Source: Emiliania huxleyi CCMP1516
Taxonomy: Eukaryota > Haptophyta > Isochrysidales > Noelaerhabdaceae
Assembly: GCF_000372725.1 (NCBI RefSeq)
Contig: NW_005201014.1
Span: forward strand, 250,105 to 314,104
Length of the DNA stretch: 64,000 nt
Reading direction: 5' to 3'
Shown here: piece by piece, positions 10,165 through 20,844 of the stretch
Layout of the letters: every line of letters begins with the position of its first letter
How positions within the stretch are numbered: the stretch's first letter is position 1
Program-made: the position numbers and the translations under genes
Notes under the pieces: model-generated
What the model was told of the DNA's origin: nothing
The model's input: the letters and a program-made list of their open reading frames with translations, nothing else
The model's database searches: none

Positions 10165-11363
10165 ACGGTGCCTGGTCCAACATGGGGGACACCTTGTTTC
10201 CTTACACGGAAAGGGGCGAAACTTGAGCATGGAGTGACGGGGCGAAGAAATTTCTCGCAAATTTGCCGTGGCGGGGCACGAAATAAAGACGAAAGAAATG
10301 AAAGAAATATCCTTACGCTGGGCAGGAAATCTACATTTGCCCCAACTGGAGCCAGGGGGACCGATTCGCACTTGCCAAGGGACCAATTGCTGGAAGCCTG
10401 CGCAGCCTGCGCTCCGGCCGGCAGAGGGCTTGCGACCCGTGGCAGGGTGACAGCCCGCCGGTGGGCGAGCCAAACTCTGGCGGAGGCAGCCCGCTCAGCC
10501 CCAGGCGCCCCTCGAACCGGAGGGTGGTCTGCCGCCGCTGCGCGGTCGGCGCGCCGAGGGCGGGAGACATATCGCAGCTTCGCGCCACAGGTAACCTGGG
10601 GACCGATTCTCGACCCCAAGTTTGGCAGCGCGCGGGCAGTGTGAAGGATCGATTGCTGTACAACGAGGGACCGATTCCGTGAGGGCCGGGTATCGATTAG
10701 GCCGCTTGAGGGCCGGATCTATTGCTGTTTACCTCATCTTAAAATAGAGACCCGACGGTACCTCCGCTGGGATCTGGGTAAACTCTAGGATTCCTACATT
10801 CGCCGCGGGATGATGTGAGTCGCCTGTAGAGCGATGTAGAGGCGCTCTACAACGTGAAATCTCTACAACAAGATCTACATCATAACCCGCGAACGAGGCA
10901 CGGTCGCTCTCCGACATGAGGCGCGTTGCACTTGCCAATGCTGCCCACTGACTGGCCGGCGCCTCGGTCGGCGCGTCAGCTCGGCTCGGCGTAGCGATAG
11001 TGGCCAGCGCAACTCGCCTGGACTCAACGCTCAGCCAGGAGCTCCCGCACGCGCTGGCGCGAGTCATGGCGCATGCAACGCTCAGCAATGATCGCCTCGC
11101 CTCGTGCAAATGCGACCGTCCTCGCAGCCGACAGTCCACCGCCTGCTAAAGAAGCACAGCGACGAATGCGGCACCGGCGACGCATGGCAGGCTGGTCATG
11201 ACGCAGTCATAGGGTGTTGTGTGCCGTCAGAGTGACTCTCTGTGTGTGAGTGTGTCAGGGATAGTCAAGCCCGTCCATCAGAGATCCAGTAAGCTCGGAG
11301 ACACCCCATTGGCGCGGCTCGACCTCTTTGAGTCACTGCCTTCCCGGCGGTTTGGCTGTAGAC

Positions 11364-11525
11364 AGTAGAGCCTCTACAACCATCTCTACAGCAAATCGCG
11401 CTCTACATCGCTCTACAGGCGACTCACATCGTCCCGCGCCGGATGTAGAGCTCTACAGCTCTACAGCACTCTACAGTCTCTACAGCTCTACAGCGCTCTA
11501 CACTCTATACACCCTCTACACCCTC
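11364..11525. repeat. CTCTACA satellite-like repeat
   Basis: Heptamer CTCTACA and its variants recur more than ten times with variable spacing. The same heptamer and its complement also occur at 10825-10870. Confidence 0.8.
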
Positions 11526-11986
11526 CCTCAGTAAACAGGCCGGTGCCAGCCCACGAGCGGTCGTCTCTCGACACGAGCGGCACGCTGGGCCTGGGGTGGG
11601 TGGGGGCGTCAATCAACACAGATGGATGGAGCTTCCGCTTTCCTTATTATCCACCGTTCCATTGGTGTGGTGGCGAGATCCAGCAAGAACATGGATGTGT
11701 GGCGGCGAGGCGCGCGGCCCGTCCCGGGTTGTGACACATAGAGTATAGGTCTAGGTAGGGCCTAGGGGCGGGCCGCGCACGCCGCCCCGCGACGCGCCGC
11801 GCTTCAGAGATGGGGAGGAGTAGAGCTGTTTAACATTAACTTTGGGCCTAACAGTTGCGCTAGTGTTGGCTGAAATCCTTAACGTTGTTCAAGTGTTCAC
11901 CCCAGCCCATGCTGTTACTGGTTGTTACTGTTGTTACTGTTGTTCAGCGGTCAGCAAGCAGAAAATGCCAAAAAACCCCGGGTAAA

Positions 11987-12024
11987 ACCCGAAAATACCC
12001 GGATTTTTCCGGGTATTTTCGGGT
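11987..12024. repeat. perfect AT-rich hairpin, 17-bp stem
   Basis: Arms 11987-12003 and 12008-12024 are exact reverse complements (ACCCGAAAATACCCGGA) around a TTTT loop. It lies in a run of ACCCG/CGGGT repeats. Confidence 0.85.
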
Positions 12025-12369
12025 ATTACCCGCACTGAACGCTCTCTGGAGATCGTCGTGGGTCACTGCCAGGCCTTCCTTATTGTTGTTCAGCCGGCCT
12101 AACGTTAGCTACTGTTGTTGGGGAGCCCCACTGTTGTTCTGTTGTTACTGTTAACACTAGCAACACTGTTCAGCTCCCAACGTTAAACAGCTCTAGGGAG
12201 GAGAGCCTATCGCGGCTTTGCCTTTACCTTAGAGAGATCGTGTTAGCCGCGGTGGGGGCCGATTTTTCGCGAGTTTTGGGATCCCTAGAGCTAGACCCCC
12301 TAGACGGCAAGGAGCCCGAGCACAGCCTTTTCTTTGCGAAAAGAAAGATCGAAAACCTCCCCTCCGTTC

Positions 12370-14150
12370 TCATGCCGTGTCGCGCGCCTCGGCGAGGAGC
12401 GACCGGATCCGCTGCTCGACGCCGTCGATGTCTCCGCCCACCACGGGAAGGTCCTCCTCCTCCGCGTCGCGGAAGAACTTGAAGGTTGGGAACGAGTCCA
12501 CCTGGAGGCCACAGCACGAGGGGCTGGGTGGATGCCTGCGGAGACAGTGTGCCCATCTTTCTTTGTGAACCGGGACGCCCCTCGGAGCTCTCTGCGGTAT
12601 GCTCCCCCCATCTCGTGAGGCGCGTCCGCGTTGTTCGTCACCTGGTGGTCCCCCATCAGCTGCGGCGTCATCTCCGCGTCGAGCCGCGCAAACGTGACGC
12701 CAGCGAACTCCGGCTTGAGCGAGAGCGCGGCGAAGAGCGGCTTGACGGCGGCGCACGGGCCGCACCACGGCGCGCCAAAGTCGGCGACGAGCAGCCCGCC
12801 TGCAGGGACAGGCACGCGATGGCGCGGGGAAGGCTCGCTGCAGTGCGCACAAGGTGGCGCGACCAGGCAGCCCGCCCCCAGAGGCAGCAGGTCGTATCGC
12901 TCCACCTCGGCTACTTCTCGGCTATCTCGCGCCCCCCGGGGCCATCAGCAAGTCGTACCACGCCTCGGCGCTCTCCACCGCCACCACCCGCCCCTCGCCC
13001 GCGCCTCCGCCCGCCGCCGCCTCCGCCTCCTTGCGCAGCTCTGCCAGCTGGGCCGTCAGCGCCTCGACCGCCGCCGGCCCGCCGCCGAGGGCGCTCTCCA
13101 CGCGCGCCGCGTTGTCGCCGTGCGCGAGCAGCTCGGGCACCTGCCTCGCCGCCAGAGGTGAGAGGCGCGTGCTACTTTCGCCACGCCGCGTGCGAGAACC
13201 AGCAGGGTGTGCATGCGGCGTCGCGCCCTGCCGGCAGAACCGTGTGTGCCGTCCCGCATCTAGCGCCAAAGCACGTGCGGCGCGCGCAGCTCTGCCGCAA
13301 CCGTCTCCAGCAGCGGCGCGGGCAGCGCCCGGCACGCCGCAGGCAGCGCGCCGGAGAAGCGGGTTGGCCAGCCAGCCTCCCGATACTGCGCGGCGGTCAG
13401 TGCGTGGCGGAGGTGCGCCGAGCCGCGTCGCAGCTCGGTCGCCGCGTCGGCGGTGGCCGGCAAGACAAACTCCTCTGCGCCCCCGCCGCCGATGCTGCAC
13501 ACACCGCCCTCGCACACCGGCTGCGCTGCCGCCCGCTCGAAGCCGAGGGCGGCGAGCGCGTCCGCCGCGGCGGGCAGGCTGGCGAGGCCGCGCTGGAAGG
13601 CCTGTCGGCAGATGGTAGAGGTGTGAAGAGACGGCCGCTTCATGCGTCCACGGCAGGGGCTGTGGCGAGGTTGCAGCTTGAGCGCCTTGGCGGACGAGCG
13701 GATGGTGCGGAACTTGGCGTTGTCCGGATCGGCGAGAGCGTTGTCGCAGTACCGCAGCAGGAGCGACACGCATCGCGCAAAGGCCGCGTCCGAGCCGCTC
13801 TGCCGCTGCAGCCCGTCCAGGGCAGCGGAGAGCGCCGCTGGCGGCGGCTCTTCCCTCGGCGGCGGCTCCGCCTGGGGCGGCCGCGCCTCGTACCACGGCG
13901 CCGCTGCGTCGCGGGAAGACGCTGCGGCCGGCGTCGCGAAGGCTCTCTCGATGTAGTCAAGAGCCGCCTTCGATGACGATGCCGCGAGCGCTTCAATGAC
14001 GATGCCGGCGGGACGGTGAGCGGCGGTGAGCGGCAGCACGCGCGGACCAGCGTGTTCGCGCGGACCAGCGGAGGCCGGCAGCGGCAGAGAGCTGCCGATG
14101 GGCGGCGCGGGCAGCGAGCCGACCAGGCCGAGCAATAGAAGGAGGTCCAT
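12370..14150 (-). CDS. secreted or ER PUB-domain/thioredoxin fusion
   Basis: Predicted complement of 12370-12501, 12642-12799, 12933-13144, 13282-13601, 13686-14150, 428 residues, all phases consistent. Residues 1-26 are a signal peptide (MDLLLLLGLVGSLPAPP). A PUB domain follows: LLLRYCDNALADPDNAKFRT, then IRSSAK joined across an intron to AFQRGLASL and LAALGFE, the usual PUB order (LxN.P.N.K.R.I...AFQ...G...L..GFE). The C-terminal third is a thioredoxin domain with the redox site APWCGPCAAVKPLF and DSFPTFKFFRD. PUB domains in PNGase and HOIP bind p97/VCP, which is cytosolic, so its pairing with a signal peptide is odd. Introns: 13602-13685 GC-AG, 13145-13281 GC-AG, 12800-12932 GC-AG, 12502-12641 GT-AG. 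A thiol-redox role is likely; the partner is unknown. Confidence 0.8.
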
Positions 14151-14469
14151 GTGGTTGGGTGGGGGCGGTGGACCCCGGCCAGGCTCGCCTCCACACCACA
14201 GCCTTCCAGGCCTCAGCTACGCCTTGGGTTTCAAACACCCCGCGGCCAGCACACAGGCTCGACGGAGTTGCGCCGACAGGCGAAAGAAGCCGCGAGAACA
14301 AGGGACCGGCAGGCGGCGGCGTCGCAGGACGGGGCAGAAGAGAACAACGCGACAGAGGAGGAAGTGACAAGGGAGAGAACGACGAGGGTGGGACGACCGC
14401 GTGGTGGCATGAAGGTTGCAGCGAGAATCAGCGAGAGACTGCGAAGAGAGATAGGAAGAGGCAGACTCC

Positions 14470-14580
14470 CTAGGGTGGGCGACGGATAGCGCACCACACA
14501 CCTCTCCTTAAAATCCCTGTGTGGTGGCGGCGTGCCGTCCTCCCATCCCTCCCTTGGGTTGTCTGTTTTCTTTCTTTCTT
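14470..14580 (-). repeat. dispersed repeat B, copy 1
   Basis: About 110 bp matching 20845-20955 in the opposite orientation. Shared blocks include CCAAGGGAGGGATGGGAG, CGGCACGCCGCCACCACACA and AAGGAGAGG. Confidence 0.75.
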
Positions 14581-14730
14581 TACACAGGTGCGAACTGGCG
14601 CGTGCTAGTACTATCACCGGCACACCAGCAGCCTCAGCTGCGCGTTGGGTTTCTTGCCGTCGTCCCTGGCTGTGGGCAGGGGCCCGCCCCGCACACAGCG
14701 GGTCCCCAAGGGTGAATCAGCTTCGAAAAT

Positions 14731-14930
14731 CCCGCCGCCTCGCCGCTACCTCGCCCGCTCGCGCCCGACTTTCCACCTCCTCGTGACCCAACCCGCCACC
14801 CCCCTCGCCCGTCACGCCGTCACCCTCCCGCCGCCTCGCCGCTACCTCGCCCGCTCGCGCCCGACTTTCTACCTCCTCGTGAAACACCCCGCCACGTCAG
14901 TCACCCTCCCGCCGCCCCGCTGCTCGCTTG
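14731..14930 (+). repeat. tandem repeat, 95-bp period
   Basis: The block starting CCCGCCGCCTCGCCGCTACC at 14731 restarts at 14826, with a partial third start near 14906. No coding sense seen. The surrounding 14590-15160 stretch has no supported gene. Confidence 0.7.
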
Positions 14931-15260
14931 CCCGCTCTGCCCAGCCGACCGACGCCCCGCCATCCGTTGCCGTTAGTTATGCCGCCGCTCCTTACTGTCC
15001 GCCGTGCCGTCGTTCTTTACCATACCGCGCCGCCTTTCCATACTTCCTGCTTCGACGGGGTTTGTGTTGAGGAGTGACCCGTGCCGCCGTGTGCCCCGCA
15101 GCGGCCTCGCTGGGCCAGAAAGTCGGCCCCGAGTGCCAGCAGCAGCCTCATTGAGCCAGAACGTCGGCTCGCGAGGTGTGGGTGCTAGTATGAGCCCGAT
15201 CCGTCGCAGTGCTCTTGCAGAGGCGGTTAGTGGTGCACTAACCCCGAGAAACCCGTCGGG

Positions 15261-15345
15261 TCACTCCTCATCGCAAACCCTGTCAGCAGTCCTCCTCCAG
15301 GAATGTACGTAAGAGCCACATACATTGAGAGAGAGAGAGAGACAT
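15261..15345 (+). repeat. shared 5' leader element C, copy 1
   Basis: 85 nt (from TCACTCCTCATCGCAAACCC through GAATGTACGTAAGAGCCACA to a GA run) that recurs at 31121-31205. Each copy lies 110-130 nt upstream of a start codon, here the MORN-repeat gene. Confidence 0.75.
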
Positions 15346-15457
15346 TGAAATAACCAAATCACTCCCACTCGGGAGATCTGCTCTACCCCTCCCCTCCCGA
15401 GGCAGAGCTGCGCAGTGCTCTCGGGGCGTTTGAGAACCCGCGTTACGAGGAGGGCCG

Positions 15458-16650
15458 GTGGCGCGTGCGCTTCCCAACACACGCGGCGGCGGGGGCGGCG
15501 GTCGTGGCAGCCACGGCAGCAGTGCGCTGCCGGGCGCCATCGCTGCCTTCCTCTTCTACAACGGCCGCCCCCTTACCCCGCTCGCGGGTGCGCTGTGGTT
15601 GACCGCCGCCATCACCACCACGCTATTGCAATACAGCGACTGCTTCAGCGCCACGCCCCTCTCCGCTGGCAGGTGGACGACTTTTGAGAGCGCCGTGAGC
15701 ACCGAAGCGCTCGCGCAACTCGCATACTACCCAGGGCTGGGCAAGCTGCTGGAAGAGCGGCTGCCGCCCAAGGTCATCGAGATCGACGGCGAGGGGCCCC
15801 GTGTGGCAGAGATGGAGGACCGCGCCGACGAGGGGATGGGGCCGCGTAACAAGCGCGTGATCGCCGCGATCCAGGAGGCCGCCTTCACGGGCAAGGGTGA
15901 CAAGCCGGTGGTCGTCCAGCTGTACCGTGACTATGCTGTCAAGGTGCAGAACGCGCTGGCTGGCTCGGGCGAGAGGTCGAAGGGGGAGTACGAGGGCGAG
16001 CGCAACGCGGCGGGAGAGAGGGAGGGGCGCGGCGTCATGCGGCGCGCCAACGGCGACGTCTACGACGGCGAGTGGAAGGCGGGTAAGCGGGGGGGGCGCG
16101 GCATCATGCGGTACGCTAACGGCAACGTCTACGACGGCGAGTGGAAGACAGGCTTGGTCGAGGGGCGCGGCGTCTACCGGTACGCCAACGGCAACGTCTA
16201 CGACGGTGAGTGGAAGGCGGGTAAGAAGGAGGGGCGCGGCGTCTACCCTTTCGCCGAGGGCGACGTCTACGAGGGCGAGTGGAAGGCGGATAAGGAGGAG
16301 GGGCGCGGCGTCTCCGGTGCGCCAACGGCGACATCTACGACGGCGAGTTCAAGGCGGGTAACAGGGAGGGGCGCGGCGTCGTCCGGTTCGCCGACGGCAA
16401 CGTCTACGACGGCGAGTACAAGGCGGATGAGAGGGAGGGGCGCGGCGTTTTCCGTTGCGCCAGCGGCAGTGTGGAGTCGGGCTTCTACAAGCAGGGTGCT
16501 GACGTCGGCGAGGGCGTCAAGTGGATGGCAGACGGGCAGCGGGCGGTGCGGCTGCGTGACGGGGAGGAGGAGGAGATCTCGCTGGAGGAGGCGCGGCAGA
16601 CCGCCGAGCGGCTCGGCCTCCCCATCCCGTCCCCGCTGCCTGGCGCGTGA
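15458..16650 (+). pseudogene. MORN-repeat protein gene with a frameshift
   Basis: The frame from the ATG at 15458 codes for about 180 residues of lead sequence (possible hydrophobic stretch LAGALWLTAAITTTLL) and then MORN repeats of the form YDGEWKAGKREGRGVMRYAN. MORN repeats bind membranes or scaffold cytoskeletal proteins and phosphoinositide kinases. At about 16313 the repeat unit reads GTCTCCGG where earlier units have GTCTACCGG; one base is missing, and the repeats then continue in the next frame (VYDGEYKADEREGRGVF) to a TGA at 16648-16650. The C-terminus is acidic (RDGEEEEISLEEAR). The broken frame may be a real lesion or an assembly error. With the base present the protein would have about six MORN units, so only the base is in doubt. 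Confidence 0.75.
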
Positions 16651-17540
16651 GAGTGAGACATCACTCCGACCGGCGGAGGGCAGGCGGCGCTTCGGGAGGC
16701 GGCGACGGCAGCGGATGACAGTGCTTGGCGGAGTCGTGACGCACTGCGGGTCACCTCACACCCGCCGCGTTCTCGCACGAGGGGGCTGATTGAGCCCCGC
16801 GACACCACCTGGTCCAGTCGCTCGCCAGACTCTGAGAGAAGTGCCTGAGTGCCCAACACCAGAATGTTTCTCTTTCCCGAGAACGCGGAGCCAAAAGAAA
16901 ATTCGCGACGTCCCTCACGCACGCGGTGTAACCTACACGCTACAAAGGCGCGGGGCGCCCTACTACACTGTGTGTGTGTGTGGTGGTGGTGGTGGTGGTG
17001 TGGGGGGGGAGCCCGAGAGCGATATGCCATGCGTGTGTCCGCCTTGTGTTGTTTCATAACATCGAAGGCTGTGTGTGTGTGTGTGTGTGCGTGCGTGTGA
17101 GAGTGTGTCGAGGTGTGATAGTGTCCCCACATGCTTAAACTCCTCACAGAGGCCTTGCGCGGCCAAGAGAGCAACTAAATAGCCGTGTCCGCGGCAATGG
17201 CCAATGCGTGTCGTATGTCGAGATTCAAGATTGTGTGGACGAGCGGATCAGTATCTAGATACCAAATGACGTGTGAGTGTTAGAGTTGTTGTAGATACCG
17301 TGATTGATAAAGGCGCACAAAAACTCTCTCTCTCTCTCTCTAAAGGCGTCGACGAGCCGGCGGCGTATTTATTCGAAAAGTGCCATGGTCCCCATTATAT
17401 AGGCCAAACAATATAGGCCAAACAGGCACGAATTTCTTGTATGTGCCCGCTCTGGCGCCTAAGCGCCATTTCTTTCTTCAGCTCAAAACTCGCGATCTAC
17501 AGCGAAAGGCAGCTGAAGCAAGGGCCCTTGTTGTCCCGCA
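16651..17540. other. intergenic stretch with TG/GGT microsatellites
   Basis: No gene seen. Contains TGTG and TGG runs (16970-17000), TG runs (17071-17100), a CT run (17325-17341) and a tandem TATAGGCCAAACA (17398-17424) about 120 nt upstream of the next start codon, which may be a core promoter or leader feature. Confidence 0.5.
17016..17072 (+). repeat. dispersed repeat D, copy 1
   Basis: The order CCCGAGAGCGATATGCCATG, GTCCGCCTTG, TTGTTTCAT, ACATCGAAGGCT also occurs in reverse complement at 45912-45975. Confidence 0.7.
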
Positions 17541-20500
17541 ATGGTGCCGACCCAAGGCGAGCTGGGGTGGCCGGACGGCGGAGGTGGTGTCCGAAAGGAC
17601 GTGGTCATCACTGCCGTGGCGCACGGCTTACCCAACGTGCTCGACGAAGCCGCAGAGATCAAGGAGGCCTTTGGCGAGCGAGCCAAGCTGCTCCAAGACT
17701 GCAGCGTCGATGCGCTCGACGAGGCGCTTCAGGACTGCACCGTCTGGTTCTTTGCCGGTCACGGCGCGAGTCTTCAAGACGAGCGCGTGCTAGCCTTTGC
17801 GAGCGCGGATGGCGAGTATGAGTCGATTTCGATCGACGCGCTGGCCGAGCTCGTTTGGCCGCACGTGACTCGCGGCTTGGGGCTCGTGGTGCTGACGGGC
17901 TGCTGCACGTCCCAACTTGCGATAGCGCTGCGCGACCTGGCGAGTGTTCCGTGTGTCGTCTGCTGGGAGACCCTCGTCGCCGATGAGGCCGCGCGTGCCT
18001 TCGGCAGGGAGCTGGCTTGCAAGCTGAGCTCCGATGTCGACATCGAGTTGGCCTTCTCTGCCGCCCGCACGGCGGTGACCTGCCTGACCGAGCAGGGCAA
18101 CCTTAACGGGTGCGCGGGGCAGGTACAAAAGTTTGAGCTTGCCGATCCGCGCGACGCGTCCAGGGTCCACCAGGGGAGGCCCAACCGCCACCGCCTGATC
18201 GTTGCGAACGGGAGGGGGCGCTTCGCTGCAGGCGTGCCTCGAGTGCTCGGCCTCGACCGGCCTGCGCTCGCGGCTGTCCCGCTCGACGCACCTCTAGCCT
18301 CGGAGACACACGCGCGGGAGATCGATCTCGGGCGGGTTCGCTCCCAACTCCGTGATGGCAGCGCAATCGTCAGCCTATGTGGCCAGGGTGGCGTCGGCAA
18401 GACGCTGCTCGCAGCGGATGTCGTGCATGACGCCGACTGCCGCCGCCAGTTTGCCGACGGCGTGATCTGGCTGCACGTGGGGCAGCGAGGCAGCGACCGG
18501 CTCGACAGCCTGATGGGGCGCGTGATAGCCGACGTGCAGACGCGGCTGCTCGGGCCGCGCTTCGATTCTCGGCCGCCTCCCTCAGACTGGAAGCGCGCAA
18601 AAGAGTGGCTCGCCAACACGCTCCGCTCTCGGCGGCTGCGCTGCCTGCTGGTCCTCGATGACGTGTGGTCCTCCGAGGTGGCCACGGTCTTCGCGGGTGT
18701 CGAGTCGATCGCGCTTCTCATAACGACGAGACAGTGCGAGGTTGCGGAGAGCGCGGCGCTGCTGATGCCCGGCTCATGCGCGCCGCCGATTCACATCGAT
18801 TGCGTCGAGCCGCGCAGCCAGATGGCCAAGGAGATCTTCGCAACCGCCGCCAAGCTCGCCGTTTTGGATGTGCCCAGCTCTGCCGACGAGGTGCTCGACG
18901 CCTGCGCTGGGCTGCCAATGGCGCTGGCGATGGCGGGGGCGATGTGCGCCAGCCAGCCGAGCAGCAGCGAGGCGTGCTCAAAGCTAGCCGCTGACCACCG
19001 CGAGGCGAGGCTCGCCGAGCGGCTGCTGCAAGGGCCGTTCTACGCCGCTGACAAGCACGCGGACGCGCACCACCAGTCTTTGAGCGCAGTGATCAGCCTG
19101 TCGGTCACCCGCTTGCCGCCGAAGGCGCAGGCGCTCTTTCCAGCGCTCGCGCTGACGCCGCAGAGGCTGCCCCTCGAGCGCAGCCTGCTCGCACAGCTGT
19201 GGGACCTAGACAGCAGCGAGACGGAGAGCGTGGTTGAAGAGCTGCGGTCGCACTCTCTCCTCAGCAGCCGCGCCGACGGCAGCTGTCTGCTGCATGACCT
19301 CACGCACGCCTACTTGCAGCAGCGAGGCCCGCCGGCATGGGCTCTCGGGCGTTTCACCACCCATCTGACCTCTGCCGGGACACTCGATCGCCTTGCCGCA
19401 GAGAGGCACGCGGCGGGGCGGCCAATCCTCTACCAGCTGCTCGCGTGCATCCTTGAGGCTGAGCGGATGGGCTGGCACGCGGCGCAGGGTTACACGCGTA
19501 TCGGCGAGGAGGAAGAGAAGGCGGCGGCGAAGGCGGCGGAGCGAGGCGAGACGCCAACGGCGGGCGACGGCAAGCTTGTGGAGCGGCTGGAGGCCGCCTC
19601 GGACCTCTTGAAGCACCTGTCCGGCAGGGTCAATTTCGAGGGGAGCGTCAAGCTGCTGCGGCGCGCAGTGGCCATCGAGGAGCAGCTCGAGGGGACGCGC
19701 TCGGGCCAGGGCGGCCGCTCGAGGCTGCCCGGCCTGCTCAACAGCCTGGGGAGTGCGCTCCGGGTGCTGGCCGAGCAGGCGGAGCTGCTGCGAGCGGAGC
19801 TGCTCGAGGAGGCGATGCGGTCGCTCGAGCGCGGGTTGGGGATTCGGAGGATGGAGCTCGGCGGGACGGATAACACCAAGTGCGCTTCCGCAATGTCCAA
19901 GATGGCTGCCGTCCTCAAGATGCAGGTCAAGCTGGACGATGCCGCCAAGCTGCTCGAGAAGGCGGCCAAGATCGAGAAGAATGAGCTCGGTGCCGACAGC
20001 CCGACCCTGGCACTCACGCTCTACCACCTCGGGGGCGTCCTCGAAGAGCAGGGCCGGCTGGTCGAGTCGCTCGAACAGTATCGCAATGCGGTGTTGATTG
20101 CGAAGCAGTCGCTGGGGACGGAGCACGTCGACTATGCGCGGTACCAGGTGGGCACTGCGCGGGTGCTACAGCGGATGGGCAAGGACGACGATGCGCTCGA
20201 CTTGTACACGCGCGCGCTGCACATCTATCAGAAGTGGTTCGGTCCAAGCCACTGCCACACCATGACTTGCCGCCAGCGGATCATCGATCTCGCCGGCGCC
20301 AGCGAGTACCAGGCAGGGACCAGCCCCCGCGCTGAGGCTTTGCCCGCTGCCGCCCAGCGCATCGCGCTCTCCCTCCAGGGCTCGCTGAGCATGCTCAGTG
20401 CGCGTGCGGGAGCCTGCTCCGTCGCCGTCAGCTGCGGCGACATGGCCGCGGTGGCAGCCTACCGCGCGGAGATTGCAAACACCCTGCAGCAGCTTCAGCT

Positions 20501-20570
20501 CTTTGAGGCGGCTTGTGGCTGCGGCGGCTCGGCCGGCAAGGATGACGACGGCGTCCCCGCGTGTGCGTAA
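17541..20570 (+). CDS. CHAT-protease / NB-ARC / TPR STAND-type protein
   Basis: Intronless frame of 1009 residues from the ATG at 17541. Residues 20-200 form a caspase-like CHAT domain: the catalytic His is H74 in TVWFFAGHGAS and the Cys is C121 or C122 in LVVLTGCCTSQLA. Residues 262-480 are an NB-ARC ATPase: Walker A GQGGVGKT (281-288), Walker B LLVLDDVW (369-376), sensor-like LLITTR (392-397), GLPMALA (457-463). A winged helix follows, with LLHDLTHAYLQQ (583-594) in the place of the MHD motif. Residues 690-915 are TPR units of kinesin-light-chain type (ALTLYHLGGVLEEQGRLVES; LDLYTRALHIYQKWFG). Such proteins are signal-sensing switches that oligomerise on ATP and release a protease. The TPRs would sense the trigger. 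All key residues are present. Substrate unknown; cell death or immunity is inference from family relatives. Confidence 0.9.
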   Translation: MVPTQGELGWPDGGGGVRKDVVITAVAHGLPNVLDEAAEIKEAFGERAKLLQDCSVDALDEALQDCTVWFFAGHGASLQDERVLAFASADGEYESISIDALAELVWPHVTRGLGLVVLTGCCTSQLAIALRDLASVPCVVCWETLVADEAARAFGRELACKLSSDVDIELAFSAARTAVTCLTEQGNLNGCAGQVQKFELADPRDASRVHQGRPNRHRLIVANGRGRFAAGVPRVLGLDRPALAAVPLDAPLASETHAREIDLGRVRSQLRDGSAIVSLCGQGGVGKTLLAADVVHDADCRRQFADGVIWLHVGQRGSDRLDSLMGRVIADVQTRLLGPRFDSRPPPSDWKRAKEWLANTLRSRRLRCLLVLDDVWSSEVATVFAGVESIALLITTRQCEVAESAALLMPGSCAPPIHIDCVEPRSQMAKEIFATAAKLAVLDVPSSADEVLDACAGLPMALAMAGAMCASQPSSSEACSKLAADHREARLAERLLQGPFYAADKHADAHHQSLSAVISLSVTRLPPKAQALFPALALTPQRLPLERSLLAQLWDLDSSETESVVEELRSHSLLSSRADGSCLLHDLTHAYLQQRGPPAWALGRFTTHLTSAGTLDRLAAERHAAGRPILYQLLACILEAERMGWHAAQGYTRIGEEEEKAAAKAAERGETPTAGDGKLVERLEAASDLLKHLSGRVNFEGSVKLLRRAVAIEEQLEGTRSGQGGRSRLPGLLNSLGSALRVLAEQAELLRAELLEEAMRSLERGLGIRRMELGGTDNTKCASAMSKMAAVLKMQVKLDDAAKLLEKAAKIEKNELGADSPTLALTLYHLGGVLEEQGRLVESLEQYRNAVLIAKQSLGTEHVDYARYQVGTARVLQRMGKDDDALDLYTRALHIYQKWFGPSHCHTMTCRQRIIDLAGASEYQAGTSPRAEALPAAAQRIALSLQGSLSMLSARAGACSVAVSCGDMAAVAAYRAEIANTLQQLQLFEAACGCGGSAGKDDDGVPACA

Positions 20571-20718
20571 CTGTCGCCGCGCCAGCCCGCCAGTACAGTA
20601 CACAGGTGAGTGCTAGTAGTAGTGCGCGAGGGACTCCACAGTCGTGCTCCTAACTAAGCTTCTTATTTTTGAAGGCAGTTCAGTCTAAAATTCTTTGTTT
20701 GCACGTGTTACCGGTAGT

Positions 20719-20765
20719 GCCAGTGCGCGCCAGTCCCGTGCCTATAAGTGTCGTGCGAGGGAGTT
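20719..20765 (+). repeat. short dispersed element F, copy 2
   Basis: GTGCGCGCCAGTCCCGTGCC followed by AAGTGTCGTGCGAGG. Related blocks at 1974-2009 (+), 30905-30953 (+) and 51357-51395 (-). See findings; it may be a promoter or leader motif. Confidence 0.6.
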
Positions 20766-20844
20766 TTGTCGTAAAATTCTTTCCCCCCCGCCCCGCGGTC
20801 GGTTTCTTTTCCTTGTTCTTTCCGGGTTTTGTTTTTTTTGGAAA

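Larger units (their letters stand above)
9837..12369. other. gene-poor, repeat-rich region
   Basis: No frame here has recognisable protein character. Contents: TGACCGATGACC-type imperfect repeats (10010-10090), a hairpin (10127-10164), CTCTACA repeats (10830-10870 and 11364-11525), GTTGTTACT repeats (11910-12150) and an AT-rich hairpin (11987-12024). Confidence 0.5.

Noticed and set aside
16116..16334. Arg/Pro-rich minus-strand frame
   Set aside because: Antisense of MORN repeats.
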